Origin: Balneola sp.
Lineage (GTDB): Bacteria; Bacteroidota; Rhodothermia; Balneolales; Balneolaceae
NCBI GenBank assembly: GCA_002696035.1
Contig: NZQV01000006.1
Coordinates: forward strand, 265,256 to 329,255
Length of the DNA: 64,000 bases
Reading direction: 5' to 3'
Below, in pieces: positions 1-10,203 of the stretch. The number at the start of each line of letters is the position of its first letter. The stretch's first letter is position 1. Under the pieces are notes generated by a model that did no database searches, was not told where the DNA came from, and saw only the letters and a list, made by a program, of their open reading frames with translations. The translations under genes and the position numbers were made by a program.

Positions 1-2412
1 TTGAGTCTCCCGCTTCTGGCTCAGGATGCAGGATTTGACTTCAGAAATTTAAAAGTTGATGAATTAAGTGACCAGCAGGTAATTCAGCTTTACGAGCGTA
101 TGCAGGAGCGTGGATTGTCCATTTCAGAAGTGGAATCACTGGCTCTTGCCAGAGGCGTTGATCCTTCCGAGATCTCCAAACTGCGCAGTCGCTTGAATGA
201 GATAAGATCTTCACAAATTGATGGTGATGGAGCTCAAACAAGAGAAGACCGGTTGAGGATACAACAAGGAGGTGCTGAGGGCATGGCTACAGATGCCTAT
301 AACAAAATGAGGGTAGATACTCTGGACCTTCTGCTAGGAGTGGAAGAAAGTGATTCCAATAAAGTATTTGGTTCCGATGTTTTTGCCAACCAAACCCTCT
401 CTTTTGAGCCCTCCTTAAATATACCCACTCCCAAAAATTACAATCTTGGTCCTGGAGACGAATTACTAATAGATATCTGGGGCGCCTCCGAAACTTCTTA
501 TCAGTTAACCATTTCTCCGGAAGGCAGCATTAACATAGATAATATTGGACCGGTAAATGTGAACGGGCTTACCGTTGAAGAAGCGAGTGAACGGTTATTA
601 AACAAGTTATCACAGATCTATTCCGGCTTAAAGGGCCCTGATAAAAACACCTATATGCAGGTTTCCCTGGGTAACGTCCGAAGCATAAAAGTAAGTTTAG
701 TGGGCGAAGTAAAATGGCCCGGAACCTATACCCTTTCCTCTTTTGCCTCCGTATTCAATGCTTTATACGCTGCAGGCGGACCAACCGACAAAGGAACCTA
801 TCGATCCGTTAAAGTTTTACGAAACGGTGATATACATCACGAAGTTGATCTTTATGATTTTCTCGTTTCCGGAGATCTTTCTGATAACATCACTCTCAAA
901 GATCAGGATATCATTAAGATCGATCCATATGTGAACCGGATTACTGTCTTAGGAGAAACCAAGCATATTGGACTTTTTGAAACTCTGGATGGGGAAACCT
1001 TTGCTGATGTATTGGAATATGCCGGAGGATTCAATCAACACGCTTATCAGAAAAGAGTTAAGGTAGACCGGAAAACTGATACGGAACGTAAGATCATAGA
1101 TATTCACTACCCGGACCAGGCCAATATGCAGATGAAGTCTGGGGATATTGTAAATGTTCAGAAAGTCTTAGATCGCTATGAAAATAAAATTACGCTTCAA
1201 GGTGCTGTGTTCCGCCCTGGTGAATATCAGTTAGAAGAAAGTCCTACCTTATATACTCTCATTCAGAATGCAGAAGGGCTTATGGGAGATGCCTTTCTCG
1301 AAAGAGCCTTGATCTACCGTACTAAACCCAATTATGAGGTCGAAGCCATTCCTGTAAACCTGAATCAACTTATGGCTGACTCGGCCCATTATGATATTGA
1401 GCTTAAAAAAAATGACCGTGTCAAGATCTCCTCAATCTTTGACCTTCGGGAATTGCGGACGGTTAAGATCAGTGGTTCTGTTCAAAACCCTGGCACCTAT
1501 CAATACATTGATAACAGCTCTTTGAAAGATCTTATTTACGAAGCAGATGGATTCAAAGAAGAAGCAGCTCCTTATAATATCGAAATAGCCCGACGAGTGG
1601 CTGATGACCGCTCCGGTGAAATTAAGAATGAGATCGCGGAAATTATCACTGTAAATATCGAGAACGGACTTGAGTACAATCCCGAGCTGGAGGAAATTAA
1701 GATTCAACCCTTCGATCAGGTCTTTATCCGAAAGTCGCCTACCTACGAAGTACAGAAAACCGTTCGAATTACCGGCGAAGTTATGTATCCCGGAGAGTAC
1801 GCTCTGAGTACGCGTGATTTTCGCCTGAGCGACCTTATCGAGAAAAGTGGCGGCCTTACCGAATTTGCTTACCCTAAGGGAGCTTCTTTAACCCGCCAAT
1901 TTGATCAGGATATGGAAGATCTTGATGTGAACCTCGATGATTCCGTTACCACACAGCAAGTGGAATCTCTGTCGCAAGTTGGAATCCAGCTAACCCAGGC
2001 GTTAAATAATAAAAATTCTAACTACGACCTTTTGCTTCAGGCCGGTGATGAGATCGAGATCCCTAAACGTTTGCAAACGGTTCAGGTTCGGGGAGAAGTA
2101 CTTTACCCAATCAATATCCGGCATGAAGGTGGACGCAACTTCAGAAGCTATATCAACGCTGCCGGTGGTTTTACCGAAATAGCCAATACCAAAAGTGCGT
2201 ATATCGTTTATGCAAATGGGGAAGTTGACCGAACCAAAAGGTTTCTCTTCTTTAAATCATATCCTGAAGTACGACCCGGTTCTGTGATCATTATTCCCCC
2301 CAAAGAACAGCGGGAAGGACTTTCAACCGGAGAGCTTATCAGCGTAATGTCTACCATCGTATCGATGGCAGCTATCGTAACCAATACTATCTTCCAGATC
2401 AGAAGGAACTAA
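1..2412 (+). CDS. SLBB-domain polysaccharide export protein (5' partial)
   Basis: Wza-like outer-membrane polysaccharide export protein. The window opens inside what looks like the end of a signal peptide (SLPLLAQ, then mature DAGFDF), so the true start lies upstream and the TTG at base 1 should not be trusted. A Poly_export-type segment with the GPGDELLIDIWG signature lies near residues 150-225. It is followed by several soluble-ligand-binding beta-grasp (SLBB) repeats, each recognisable by a V-x-G-E/A-V-x-x-P-G-x-Y core (VSLVGEVKWPGTY, ITLQGAVFRPGEY, VKISGSVQNPGTY, VRITGEVMYPGEY). The C-terminus has a hydrophobic segment at about residues 780-798 followed by basic residues, which could be the membrane-spanning helix. 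It suggests that an exopolysaccharide or capsule locus extends upstream. The family is clear; the exported polymer is unknown. Confidence 0.9.
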   Translation: MSLPLLAQDAGFDFRNLKVDELSDQQVIQLYERMQERGLSISEVESLALARGVDPSEISKLRSRLNEIRSSQIDGDGAQTREDRLRIQQGGAEGMATDAYNKMRVDTLDLLLGVEESDSNKVFGSDVFANQTLSFEPSLNIPTPKNYNLGPGDELLIDIWGASETSYQLTISPEGSINIDNIGPVNVNGLTVEEASERLLNKLSQIYSGLKGPDKNTYMQVSLGNVRSIKVSLVGEVKWPGTYTLSSFASVFNALYAAGGPTDKGTYRSVKVLRNGDIHHEVDLYDFLVSGDLSDNITLKDQDIIKIDPYVNRITVLGETKHIGLFETLDGETFADVLEYAGGFNQHAYQKRVKVDRKTDTERKIIDIHYPDQANMQMKSGDIVNVQKVLDRYENKITLQGAVFRPGEYQLEESPTLYTLIQNAEGLMGDAFLERALIYRTKPNYEVEAIPVNLNQLMADSAHYDIELKKNDRVKISSIFDLRELRTVKISGSVQNPGTYQYIDNSSLKDLIYEADGFKEEAAPYNIEIARRVADDRSGEIKNEIAEIITVNIENGLEYNPELEEIKIQPFDQVFIRKSPTYEVQKTVRITGEVMYPGEYALSTRDFRLSDLIEKSGGLTEFAYPKGASLTRQFDQDMEDLDVNLDDSVTTQQVESLSQVGIQLTQALNNKNSNYDLLLQAGDEIEIPKRLQTVQVRGEVLYPINIRHEGGRNFRSYINAAGGFTEIANTKSAYIVYANGEVDRTKRFLFFKSYPEVRPGSVIIIPPKEQREGLSTGELISVMSTIVSMAAIVTNTIFQIRRN

Positions 2413-2468
2413 TACGCTCTCTTGTACTGAATCAACTTGCCATAACAGATCTCTGGAAATGTACCTGT

Positions 2469-4418
2469 TTATAACGCGGTGTATTTTCCGGGATCTGACG
2501 GCACCGTTTTCACCTTTTCCTCGCGTATCAAAAACTGAATGGCCTTTAACACGATCTCCTTTTCCAGGCTGGTTTTGTCCATCAACGCTCTTACCGTAAG
2601 CTTTGAGCTTTTCAGCTCTGCAAATATAGCATTGGCTTGTTCAGAAGTGACCAGAACGGTCTCTTTTTTATCCGATCTCAAACAGTTGTCACAATGTCCG
2701 CAGGGTTCAGCCGATACATCCCCAAAATAATTTCGTATGTAAACCTCTCTGCAGGTTTCCGTAAGTATATAGCCATGCATTTGCTCAAGCTTCCGAAATA
2801 AATTCTTTCGGTGCGCTTCGATCTCCTGTTTAGTAAAGGGTAACTTCTTAGAGCGGGCCTCAATAATCCTGACAAAATCCCGCTGATCTCCTACTTCAAA
2901 AACCAGGATCTGGTCGTTCTGCATTAGCACATTCAGCGCTTTGATCAGCGCATTTCTCTGTATCCCCAGCTTTTCAAGCACATAATCGATCTCAAGTTTC
3001 ACCTTATCATAAAATGCCTGTGGTCCAAAAATACGTTCCAGTTTATCGACAAATTCTTCCTTTTCAGGATTCTTTGTTTCTTTCCGGTAAGACATCAACG
3101 CCTGAGAACTTACCGTAAACTGAAGCTCCACATAAGCCCCCATTTCACTCTGCATTGTAATGATATCAAATTGATCGAGCAGTCGCATGGCAGACATGAT
3201 CTTCCCATACGATAACTTTCCTCTTTTCTTGATCTCATTTACTCTGAAAACTTCAGCTTCTACCATCAGAGAACCAATTGCCAGATCAAAACTGTCGCAC
3301 AAGATCTGATACACATAATTCAGCTCATCCAGTGTTGGATAGCTCTGCTGAATTCGATCGTGTGCTTTTCTATAATCCGATTCACGGTAAAGCAAAATCG
3401 GGAAACTCTCCGCTCCATCTCTTCCAGCCCTGCCAGCCTCCTGATAATACGACTCTAACGAATACGGCATTTCCTCATGCACAACATACCGGCAATCCGG
3501 CTTATCGATGCCCATCCCAAAGGCATTTGTAGCAGCAACCAGCGGCGTTTCACCTTCAATCCATCTCTGTTGAATAGCTTTCCTTTTTGCCGATTCCACC
3601 CCGGCGTGGTAGGCTTCTGTTTTGATCCCCAGCTTGGAAAACCGATCAGCAAGATCCTCACAATTCCGGCGTGTCCCGCCATAGATCAACCCATCTCCTT
3701 CTTTGGCCCCTCTCTTTACCGCCTGCTCCAGCTTTTGTTTTTTCTGGGGTGATTCAATGACCCACCATTTCAAATTTGGACGGGCAAATCCCTTTGAGAT
3801 CACATTCGGATCTTCAAAACCCAGCGATTCCGTTATATCTTTTTGCACTTCAGGCGTGGCCGTGGCGGTAAGTGCGATCCACCGGGTCCGGTCAGCAATG
3901 GATTCAAGCGACGTTCGGATTTCACGGTAGCTTGGCCGGAAATCATGTCCCCATTCGCTGATGCAATGGGCCTCATCAATAGCAACAAGGTCAATATTCA
4001 TGTTAGGAAGTTCCGCTTCCCAGAGCGTGGTTTTAAGTCGCTCAGGCGCACAGTACAACAACTTATACATTCCATTACGCGCATTAACGAGACGCTGTTC
4101 TACTTCGTAATAGGGAATAGTTGAGTTGATAAAAGTAGCGGAAATTCCTTTCGCCTTTAACGCCTGAACCTGATCTTCCATCAAAGCGACAAGCGGTGAT
4201 ATAACCAGCGTCATGCCCTCAAACACGGTAGCCGGCACCTGATAACACAACGACTTCCCTCCACCGGTTGGAAAAAGTACCAGCGTTTCTTCGCCTTCAA
4301 AAACAGAACGAACTACGTCATCCTGCCCTGGTCGGAATGTTTCAAATCCCCAAAATTTATGTAAATTAGATTCTGCTTTTTGAAATAAATCCTGCAATTT
4401 ATACCTGCTTATTTTCAA
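2469..4418 (-). CDS. recQ: ATP-dependent DNA helicase RecQ
   Basis: 3'-5' superfamily 2 helicase used in recombination and repair. Walker A is TGGGKS at residues 51-56 and the DEAH box at 148-151 is followed by the RecQ-typical CISEWGHDFRP. The helicase C-terminal half carries the QEAGRAGRDG motif. The zinc subdomain has four cysteines (CREVY... CGHCDNC), and the tail after it looks like a short helical or winged-helix segment, not a clear HRDC domain. At 649 residues it is slightly longer than the roughly 610-residue E. coli protein. It is divergent from the lipoprotein gene at 4445 with only 26 bp between the two starts, so promoter elements must overlap one of the coding regions. Confidence 0.95.
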   Translation of the reverse strand: MKISRYKLQDLFQKAESNLHKFWGFETFRPGQDDVVRSVFEGEETLVLFPTGGGKSLCYQVPATVFEGMTLVISPLVALMEDQVQALKAKGISATFINSTIPYYEVEQRLVNARNGMYKLLYCAPERLKTTLWEAELPNMNIDLVAIDEAHCISEWGHDFRPSYREIRTSLESIADRTRWIALTATATPEVQKDITESLGFEDPNVISKGFARPNLKWWVIESPQKKQKLEQAVKRGAKEGDGLIYGGTRRNCEDLADRFSKLGIKTEAYHAGVESAKRKAIQQRWIEGETPLVAATNAFGMGIDKPDCRYVVHEEMPYSLESYYQEAGRAGRDGAESFPILLYRESDYRKAHDRIQQSYPTLDELNYVYQILCDSFDLAIGSLMVEAEVFRVNEIKKRGKLSYGKIMSAMRLLDQFDIITMQSEMGAYVELQFTVSSQALMSYRKETKNPEKEEFVDKLERIFGPQAFYDKVKLEIDYVLEKLGIQRNALIKALNVLMQNDQILVFEVGDQRDFVRIIEARSKKLPFTKQEIEAHRKNLFRKLEQMHGYILTETCREVYIRNYFGDVSAEPCGHCDNCLRSDKKETVLVTSEQANAIFAELKSSKLTVRALMDKTSLEKEIVLKAIQFLIREEKVKTVPSDPGKYTAL

Positions 4419-4444
4419 TCCGGTTCACGCCAAAATACAAACCA

Positions 4445-5407
4445 ATGCGAACAAATTTCTTATTGCTCTCACTAATAATTTTCACCTTGTTTTCTTGTGG
4501 GGGAATGTTCAATTCAGACGATATAGATTATCGTGAAGAAATGCGGACTTTTGTTCAGGAGATCTCGGAATATGCCAAAGCTCAGGATTCCGATTTCATT
4601 GTGATTCCCCAAAACGGACATGCTTTGGTTCAAAAAAACGATAAACCAGCTACCGAGTATTTAAATGCGGTAGATGGACTTGGACAGGAAAGCCTTTTCT
4701 TTGGTTCCCCGAACGATGATCTACTCACCTCTCCCTCTGAAACCAACCGATTGATCAATCTTCTGAATGTAGGTAAAGAAGCCGGAAAAACGATTTTGGT
4801 AACCGATTATGTGTCTACTTCTTTTAAGGTAACGAACTCCTATTCCCAAAATCAGGCACTTGGTTATGTTTCTTTTGCCGCTCCGGATCGGGATCTGAGA
4901 GTAATTCCTGACTTCCCTTCTCCACTTCCGGGTTTGAATGCTAATGATATTAGTACCCTTTCGGATGCTAAAAACTTTCTGTACCTGTTGAATAAATCAG
5001 AGTTTGAGGATCGCCAGGATTTTATTTCTTCTATCCAAAACACCAATTACGATGTCCTTGTTACGGATGCCTTTTTCTGGGATGAAATGTTCTCTCCGCA
5101 GGAAATTCAGCAATTAAAGCAAAAAAAGAATGGTGGTGAAAGACTCGTGATTAGCTACCTGAGCATTGGTGAAGCTGAAGACTATCGCTATTATTGGCAA
5201 AACAGCTGGCGACCTGGAAACCCAGAATGGATCGTTCGTGAAAACCCAAACTGGGAAGGAAATTATAAGGTCAAATATTGGTCACCAGAGTGGAAGGAAA
5301 TTATTTACAATGGGGAAAACTCCTACCTTCAGCAAATCTTAGATGCCGGCTTTGATGGGGTTTACCTTGATATCATTGACGGATTTAGATTTTTCGAGAA
5401 CCGGTGA
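4445..5407 (+). CDS. GH114/TM1410-like glycoside hydrolase lipoprotein
   Basis: Predicted secreted lipoprotein: a hydrophobic N-terminus ends in LFSC with the lipidation Cys at residue 18. The body resembles the TM1410 / endo-alpha-1,4-polygalactosaminidase (GH114) family of TIM-barrel proteins. Supporting motifs are DAFFWDEMF, YLSIGEAEDYRYYW, and near the C-terminus FDGVYLDIIDGF with acidic residues at 304 and 309. The family includes enzymes acting on galactosaminogalactan-type polymers, but many members are uncharacterised. It lies two genes from the SLBB export gene, which suggests but does not prove a link to an exopolysaccharide. Recognised at family level only. Confidence 0.75.
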   Translation: MRTNFLLLSLIIFTLFSCGGMFNSDDIDYREEMRTFVQEISEYAKAQDSDFIVIPQNGHALVQKNDKPATEYLNAVDGLGQESLFFGSPNDDLLTSPSETNRLINLLNVGKEAGKTILVTDYVSTSFKVTNSYSQNQALGYVSFAAPDRDLRVIPDFPSPLPGLNANDISTLSDAKNFLYLLNKSEFEDRQDFISSIQNTNYDVLVTDAFFWDEMFSPQEIQQLKQKKNGGERLVISYLSIGEAEDYRYYWQNSWRPGNPEWIVRENPNWEGNYKVKYWSPEWKEIIYNGENSYLQQILDAGFDGVYLDIIDGFRFFENR

Positions 5408-5424
5408 ACAGCACATCTGGATCT

Positions 5425-5450
5425 GGTTCAACCGTCCGCTTGGAATGTTC
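5425..5450. repeat. dispersed palindrome, family C (copy 1)
   Basis: Contains TTCAACCGTCCGCTTGGAA, a variant of a short palindromic word that also occurs at 17385-17406 and 56201-56221. It lies in the 75-bp convergent gap between the GH114-like gene and leuB. Confidence 0.5.
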
Positions 5451-5482
5451 ATATACACCGGTTCTTTAAAAACCCGCCACGT

Positions 5483-6595
5483 TTAAATCACAGGGAGCTT
5501 GCCTTCAAACATATTCTCGAACCGAACTTCTGCGATGGTCTGGTCGAGCAACAAGCTTAACGCATCACCTACCTTGGAACAGGTTACAAAGTTGTGCACA
5601 TCCAGGTCTTGCGTCACCAATCCTTTTTTCACCATAAAGTCGATGTTGGAGTTAATAAGCTCAGCTTCTTCCTTTAATCCAAAATGCTCCAGCATCATAG
5701 CCACAGAAAGAATAGCTGCAATAGGATTGGCAATATCTTTTCCGGCCGCCTGCGGATAGCTTCCATGAATAGGTTCAAATAAAGACGTCTGCTCGCCTAT
5801 AGATGCAGAGGGTAATAAACCAATAGAACCGGTGATCACGCTGCTTTCATCTGAAATGATATCCCCGAACATATTCTCTGTCAATATCACATCAAATTGA
5901 TTCGGTCTGAGAATGATCTGCATAGCGGCATTATCTACATACAGATATTCCACTTCCACATCAGGATAGCTCGCTGCTTTGGCCTGCACTGTCTGTCGCC
6001 AAAGCCGGGATGTTTCCAACACATTGGATTTATCGACAAGCGTGAGTTTTTTTCTGCGTTTTTGTGCTGCCTCAAAAGCCAATTTTGCAATGCGGTCAAT
6101 TTCTTGTACCGTATATGTGCAGTGATCCCAAGCTGACTCCCCGTCATCACTCCGACCTTTTTCGCCAAAATAAATACCTCCTGTCAATTCCCGGTATACC
6201 ACCAGATCAGTTCCTTGAATACGTTCTCTTTTAAGTGGAGAACGGTCGATCAGCGATTTGTAAGTTTTCACAGGACGGATGTTGGCATACAATCCCAGTG
6301 ATTTCCGAAGTCGTAACAGTCCTTCCTCAGGACGAACTTTTATGCTTGGATCATTATCATACTTTGGATCACCGATTGCTCCAAATAAAATTGCATCCGA
6401 ATTCACACAAAGATCCAGTGTTTCCTGTGGCAAAGGATCTCCGGTTGCCTCTATAGCTACCGCTCCCACCAATCCTTTTTCATATTCAAACTCATGCCCA
6501 AACCGTTGTGCAATGGTATCTAATACCTTTAAGGCCTGTTTGGTTACTTCCGGTCCAATGCCATCTCCGGGCAATACTGCAATCTTCTTTTTCAT
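5483..6595 (-). CDS. leuB: 3-isopropylmalate dehydrogenase
   Basis: Third step of leucine synthesis: NAD-dependent oxidative decarboxylation of 3-isopropylmalate to 4-methyl-2-oxopentanoate in the cytosol. The isocitrate/isopropylmalate dehydrogenase fold is shown by LPGDGIGPE at the N-terminus, ELTGGIYFGE, the VDKSNVLETSRLWR segment with the catalytic Lys region, the metal-binding DIISDE region and the NAD-binding EPIHGSYPQAAGKDIANP segment. The length of 370 residues is usual. It is the last gene of leuA-leuC-leuD-leuB, two bases after leuD, so it is clearly co-transcribed with leuCD. Confidence 0.97.
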   Translation of the reverse strand: MKKKIAVLPGDGIGPEVTKQALKVLDTIAQRFGHEFEYEKGLVGAVAIEATGDPLPQETLDLCVNSDAILFGAIGDPKYDNDPSIKVRPEEGLLRLRKSLGLYANIRPVKTYKSLIDRSPLKRERIQGTDLVVYRELTGGIYFGEKGRSDDGESAWDHCTYTVQEIDRIAKLAFEAAQKRRKKLTLVDKSNVLETSRLWRQTVQAKAASYPDVEVEYLYVDNAAMQIILRPNQFDVILTENMFGDIISDESSVITGSIGLLPSASIGEQTSLFEPIHGSYPQAAGKDIANPIAAILSVAMMLEHFGLKEEAELINSNIDFMVKKGLVTQDLDVHNFVTCSKVGDALSLLLDQTIAEVRFENMFEGKLPVI

Positions 6596-6597
6596 TC

Positions 6598-7194
6598 CTA
6601 ATACTCCACGTGTTGTTGTTCAAATGCTTTAATTTTGTCTTTTTGGCTGAGCAGATAGTCGATATCATCATATCCGTTCAGCATACACATCTTCTTATAT
6701 TCGTTGATCTCAAAACTCTCGCTGCTTCCATCCTCCAGCAGCACCGTTTGTTCCGGCAGGTCTATGATTATCGGCGTTGATGGTTTTTTCTGAACCTCTT
6801 TCAGGATCTTCTGCAAAAAATCATCGCTCACCTGTACCGGAAGCAGTCCGTTATTCAGAGCATTTCCTTTAAAGATGTCTGCATAGTAGCTGGATATAAC
6901 GGCTTTGAATCCATAATCGGCAAGTGCCCATGCAGCGTGTTCCCGGCTTGAACCACAACCGAAATTTCGCCCCGCTACCAGTATTTTACCCGAATGTTTT
7001 TCATTATTCAGCACGAAATTCTCGTTGGGGTTACCCTCTGAATCATATCGCCAGTCCCGAAACAGATTCTCCCCAAAACCTTCTTTGGTCGTAGATTTCA
7101 GGAAGCGTGCCGGGATTATTTGATCGGTATCTACATCTTCCTCGGGAAGTGGTACAGCAGTAGATTTTAATACTCTGAATTTTTCCATGATCAC
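6598..7194 (-). CDS. leuD: 3-isopropylmalate dehydratase small subunit
   Basis: Swivelling-domain subunit that partners LeuC in isomerising 2-isopropylmalate to 3-isopropylmalate. The signature [17 protein letters not shown] is present, and 198 residues is the normal bacterial size. The start overlaps the leuC stop by 4 nt (ATGA), a translational coupling arrangement expected for two subunits made in equal amounts. Confidence 0.97.
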   Translation of the reverse strand: MIMEKFRVLKSTAVPLPEEDVDTDQIIPARFLKSTTKEGFGENLFRDWRYDSEGNPNENFVLNNEKHSGKILVAGRNFGCGSSREHAAWALADYGFKAVISSYYADIFKGNALNNGLLPVQVSDDFLQKILKEVQKKPSTPIIIDLPEQTVLLEDGSSESFEINEYKKMCMLNGYDDIDYLLSQKDKIKAFEQQHVEY

Positions 7195-8600
7195 ACCGCT
7201 AATTTATTGAGTTCAAATTTTCGGGGATCTACAATTTTGCCTTCGATCGCAATGGCGGCGGCTGTCAATGGACTCACCAGCATGGTACGAGCCCCCGGGC
7301 CTTGTCGCCCCTCAAAGTTTCGGTTTGATGTGGAGACGCAGTATTCTCCTTTTGGGATCTTGTCTTCATTCATTCCCAAACAAGCCGAACAACCAGACTG
7401 ACGTAATTCAAATCCGGCCTTAGCCAAGATCTTATCAATACCTTCTTTCTGAGCTTGTTGCTGAACCTGTTTTGAGCCGGGCACGATCATCGCGTTCACA
7501 TGGCCGGCTTTCTTTTTACCCTTCACATAATTCGCCACGATCCGCAGATCTTCAATTCGACTGTTGGTACAACTTCCAATAAATACATGATCGATCTTTT
7601 TGCCCTGAAGTTTTTCCCCTTCTTCGAGCCCCATATATTCCAAAGACTTTTTGAGGCCTTCCGGGTTTTCTACTTCGTCTGACATTGGAACATTTCCTGT
7701 AACTTTGATTCCTGTACCAGGATTGGTTCCGTAAGTGATCATCGGCTCGATGTCTTCTGCGCGGAAATTATATTCAGCATCAAAAACGGCTTCATCGTCG
7801 GTAAAAAGTGTCTTCCAGTATTCGACCGCTTCATCAAATTTTTCGCCTTTGGGAGCAAACTCTCTACCTTTTACATATTCAAACGTGGTTTCATCGGGAG
7901 CGATCATTCCACCCCGGGCACCCATTTCGATGCTCATATTGCAAATGGTCATTCGCGCTTCCATAGAAAGACCCCAGATCGCCGTTCCGGCATATTCTAC
8001 AAAATGACCGGTTCCTCCCCCGGTTCCCAATTTCGAGATGATATAGAGAATAATATCTTTGGCATAAATTCCTTCTCCCAGTTCTCCATTGATAGTGATT
8101 CGCATGGTCTTGGGACGTTCCAGCAGCAAACATTGTGTAGCCATTACCTGTTCTACTTGAGAGGTCCCGATTCCAAATGCAATAGCACCAAATGCGCCAT
8201 GGGTTGAAGTATGACTGTCGCCACAAACGATGGTCATGCCGGGTTTAGTAACGCCCAGCTCAGGACCGATCACATGTACAATTCCTTGGTACGGATGTCC
8301 CAACCCATACAGCTCGATCCCAAAATCTTCGCAGTTCTGTTTGAGGGCATCTACCTGCAGTTTGGACAGCGCATCTTTGATCGGTAGATGTTGGTTTTTC
8401 GTAGGCACATTGTGATCAGCTGTAGCCACGATCTTTTCTTTCCGAAAAATATCAATTCCGCGATCCCGGATACCACTAAAGGCTTGCGGACTGGTAACCT
8501 CATGAATAAAATGCCGGTCGATATACAGGATCTCTTGTCCTCCCTTGACCTCCTCTACCACATGTTGGTCCCAAACTTTCTCAAATAACGTTTTTGGCAT
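7191..8600 (-). CDS. leuC: 3-isopropylmalate dehydratase large subunit
   Basis: Aconitase-family catalytic subunit with a [4Fe-4S] cluster. The motif [20 protein letters not shown] is visible, as are the cluster ligands in [12 protein letters not shown] and [11 protein letters not shown]. The length of 469 residues fits the bacterial LeuC form. A 246-bp gap holding two families of palindromes separates it from leuA upstream, so it may have its own promoter or an RNA-processing site there. Confidence 0.97.
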   Translation of the reverse strand: MPKTLFEKVWDQHVVEEVKGGQEILYIDRHFIHEVTSPQAFSGIRDRGIDIFRKEKIVATADHNVPTKNQHLPIKDALSKLQVDALKQNCEDFGIELYGLGHPYQGIVHVIGPELGVTKPGMTIVCGDSHTSTHGAFGAIAFGIGTSQVEQVMATQCLLLERPKTMRITINGELGEGIYAKDIILYIISKLGTGGGTGHFVEYAGTAIWGLSMEARMTICNMSIEMGARGGMIAPDETTFEYVKGREFAPKGEKFDEAVEYWKTLFTDDEAVFDAEYNFRAEDIEPMITYGTNPGTGIKVTGNVPMSDEVENPEGLKKSLEYMGLEEGEKLQGKKIDHVFIGSCTNSRIEDLRIVANYVKGKKKAGHVNAMIVPGSKQVQQQAQKEGIDKILAKAGFELRQSGCSACLGMNEDKIPKGEYCVSTSNRNFEGRQGPGARTMLVSPLTAAAIAIEGKIVDPRKFELNKLAV

Positions 8601-8627
8601 GAATAAATCTTCTTTCCATTGAACTCA

Positions 8628-8659
8628 AGACCTGTCAGGTTTTAAAAACTGACAGGTCT
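8628..8659. repeat. dispersed palindrome, family A (copy 1)
   Basis: Perfect 11-bp inverted repeat (AGACCTGTCAG / CTGACAGGTCT) with a 10-nt AT-rich loop, in the leuA-leuC gap. The core CCTGTCAGGTTT recurs in a hairpin at 56140-56166, downstream of an unrelated gene. No long T-run follows on the minus strand, so it is a dispersed repeat first and a terminator only possibly. Confidence 0.7.
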
Positions 8660-8702
8660 AAGTTATTTTCAATTAGTAACTCCAAGTTTCTTAAATATCA
8701 TT

Positions 8703-8732
8703 CGCGCCGACGCAGAGCGTGCGGAGCGAGTA
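8703..8732. repeat. dispersed palindrome, family B (copy 1)
   Basis: Imperfect palindrome around CGACGCAGAGCGTGCGGAGC. It belongs to a family with core ACGCTCTGCGT flanked by GGAGC/GCTCC arms. It pairs in inverted orientation with copy 2, which starts 45 bp away. Confidence 0.65.
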
Positions 8733-8776
8733 GCAAATTGCGTCTAAAGTTTGCGAATCTAACTACAAAGCCTACT

Positions 8777-8802
8777 GGTTCCGGGCACTCTGCGTCGGAA
8801 CC
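8777..8802. repeat. dispersed palindrome, family B (copy 2)
   Basis: Arms GGTTCCG and CGGAACC enclose CACTCTGCGT. It is in opposite orientation to copy 1, so the two can form one larger cruciform in the leuA-leuC gap. Confidence 0.65.
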
Positions 8803-8846
8803 AAATACTTCTGCCTTCAACCTTCCTTGTTGATTGCTCGATGTTC

Positions 8847-10004
8847 TCACCCGGTAGCAGCCACAGCAAACAATTGCTTCAGATCCTGATCCTGGATGAT
8901 CTTCTGCTCATCGGCAAGATTTAGAAACTCATTATAATAGTGATCCAGTTCTTCTTTGCAGAAATCATATCCCAGCTTTTGGGCTCGATAATTCAGGGCT
9001 GCACGGCCACTTCTCGCAGTCAATACTATGGATGATTCCAATGCCCCAACTTCTTCAGGGTCGATGATCTCATAAGTCTCGCGAGACTTTATCACCCCAT
9101 CCTGATGAATTCCGGAGGAGTGTGCGAATGCATTGGAGCCTACGATCGCCTTATTGGCTTGAACGGGCATGTTCATTTTCGCTGAAACCATAGCACTGAC
9201 TTCACACAAAAACTTCGTGTTGATATTCGTATCAAAATTAAGGTCGTGGTGTTTGCGCATGATCATCACGACTTCTTCGAGTGATGCATTTCCGGCCCGC
9301 TCACCAATTCCGTTGATAGTACATTCAATTTGTCGGGCACCGTTTTGTACGCCTGAAATGGAATTTGCTGTAGCCAGTCCCAGATCATTATGGCAGTGCG
9401 TAGAAATTGTTGCTTTATGAATTCCGTTCACGTTTTCATGCAGGAATTTGATCTTCTCTCCATATTCTGAAGGGAGGCAGTACCCTGTGGTATCCGGAAT
9501 GTTAACTACCGTAGCCCCTGCCTTTATCACTTCTTCAATGACTTTGGCGAGATATTCATTATCGGTTCGACCGGCATCTTCTGCATAGAATTCAACATCT
9601 TCTACATATTTCTTAGCCAGCTTCACAGCTGCTACTCCCCGTTCGATCACGTTTTCACGGGTGGTTTGCAGTTTATTGAATACATGGCTGTCGGATGTTC
9701 CGATACCGGTGTGAATGCGTGGCCTTTTTGCTTTGGCTACTGCTTCAGCTGCTACTTCGATGTCGTTTTGTACGGCGCGAGTGAGAGCGCATACCGTTGA
9801 TTCCGTGATCAATTCAGAGATCTTCTTCACCGATCTGAAATCCCCGGGACTGGAAACAGGAAAGCCCACTTCCATCACGTCTACACCGAGTCGTTCTAGT
9901 TCTTTCGCGATCTCAATTTTTTCTTCTGTATTCAGCCGGCAACCCGGCACTTGTTCGCCATCGCGAAGGGTGGTATCGAAAATCTGGATTTGTGTATTTG
10001 GCAT
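8847..10004 (-). CDS. leuA: 2-isopropylmalate synthase, short form
   Basis: First committed step of leucine synthesis: acetyl-CoA plus 2-ketoisovalerate to 2-isopropylmalate. The HMG-CoA-lyase-like TIM barrel has DTTLRDGEQ at residues 10-18, metal-binding His203 and His205 in [14 protein letters not shown], and [14 protein letters not shown]. At 385 residues it lacks the roughly 120-residue C-terminal LeuA_dimer regulatory domain that mediates leucine feedback inhibition in the 500-residue forms. Homocitrate synthase (NifV-like) has a similar length, but adjacency to leuCDB strongly favours LeuA. It is first in the minus-strand leu set and divergent from the gene at 10204. Confidence 0.9.
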   Translation of the reverse strand: MPNTQIQIFDTTLRDGEQVPGCRLNTEEKIEIAKELERLGVDVMEVGFPVSSPGDFRSVKKISELITESTVCALTRAVQNDIEVAAEAVAKAKRPRIHTGIGTSDSHVFNKLQTTRENVIERGVAAVKLAKKYVEDVEFYAEDAGRTDNEYLAKVIEEVIKAGATVVNIPDTTGYCLPSEYGEKIKFLHENVNGIHKATISTHCHNDLGLATANSISGVQNGARQIECTINGIGERAGNASLEEVVMIMRKHHDLNFDTNINTKFLCEVSAMVSAKMNMPVQANKAIVGSNAFAHSSGIHQDGVIKSRETYEIIDPEEVGALESSIVLTARSGRAALNYRAQKLGYDFCKEELDHYYNEFLNLADEQKIIQDQDLKQLFAVAATG

Positions 10005-10203
10005 TAGTCTGAGGTTTTCTAACTTAACTGCCGTGTCAATTACTTTCTCTGGTCAAAATTCAGTAATTGCTCCGAATGTAGGCTCGTGACTTCACACCAT
10101 AAAACCATATTATGATGTAATTACGATACCCAAACAATCGGAGACTTTGATTATCAAATAATAATCAACAACTTAGCACACTCATACTCACTCATTTTTT
10201 ACA

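Noticed and set aside
8628..8659. Family A palindrome as an intrinsic terminator of leuA
   Set aside because: No T-run follows on the minus strand, and the same word recurs at an unrelated locus.
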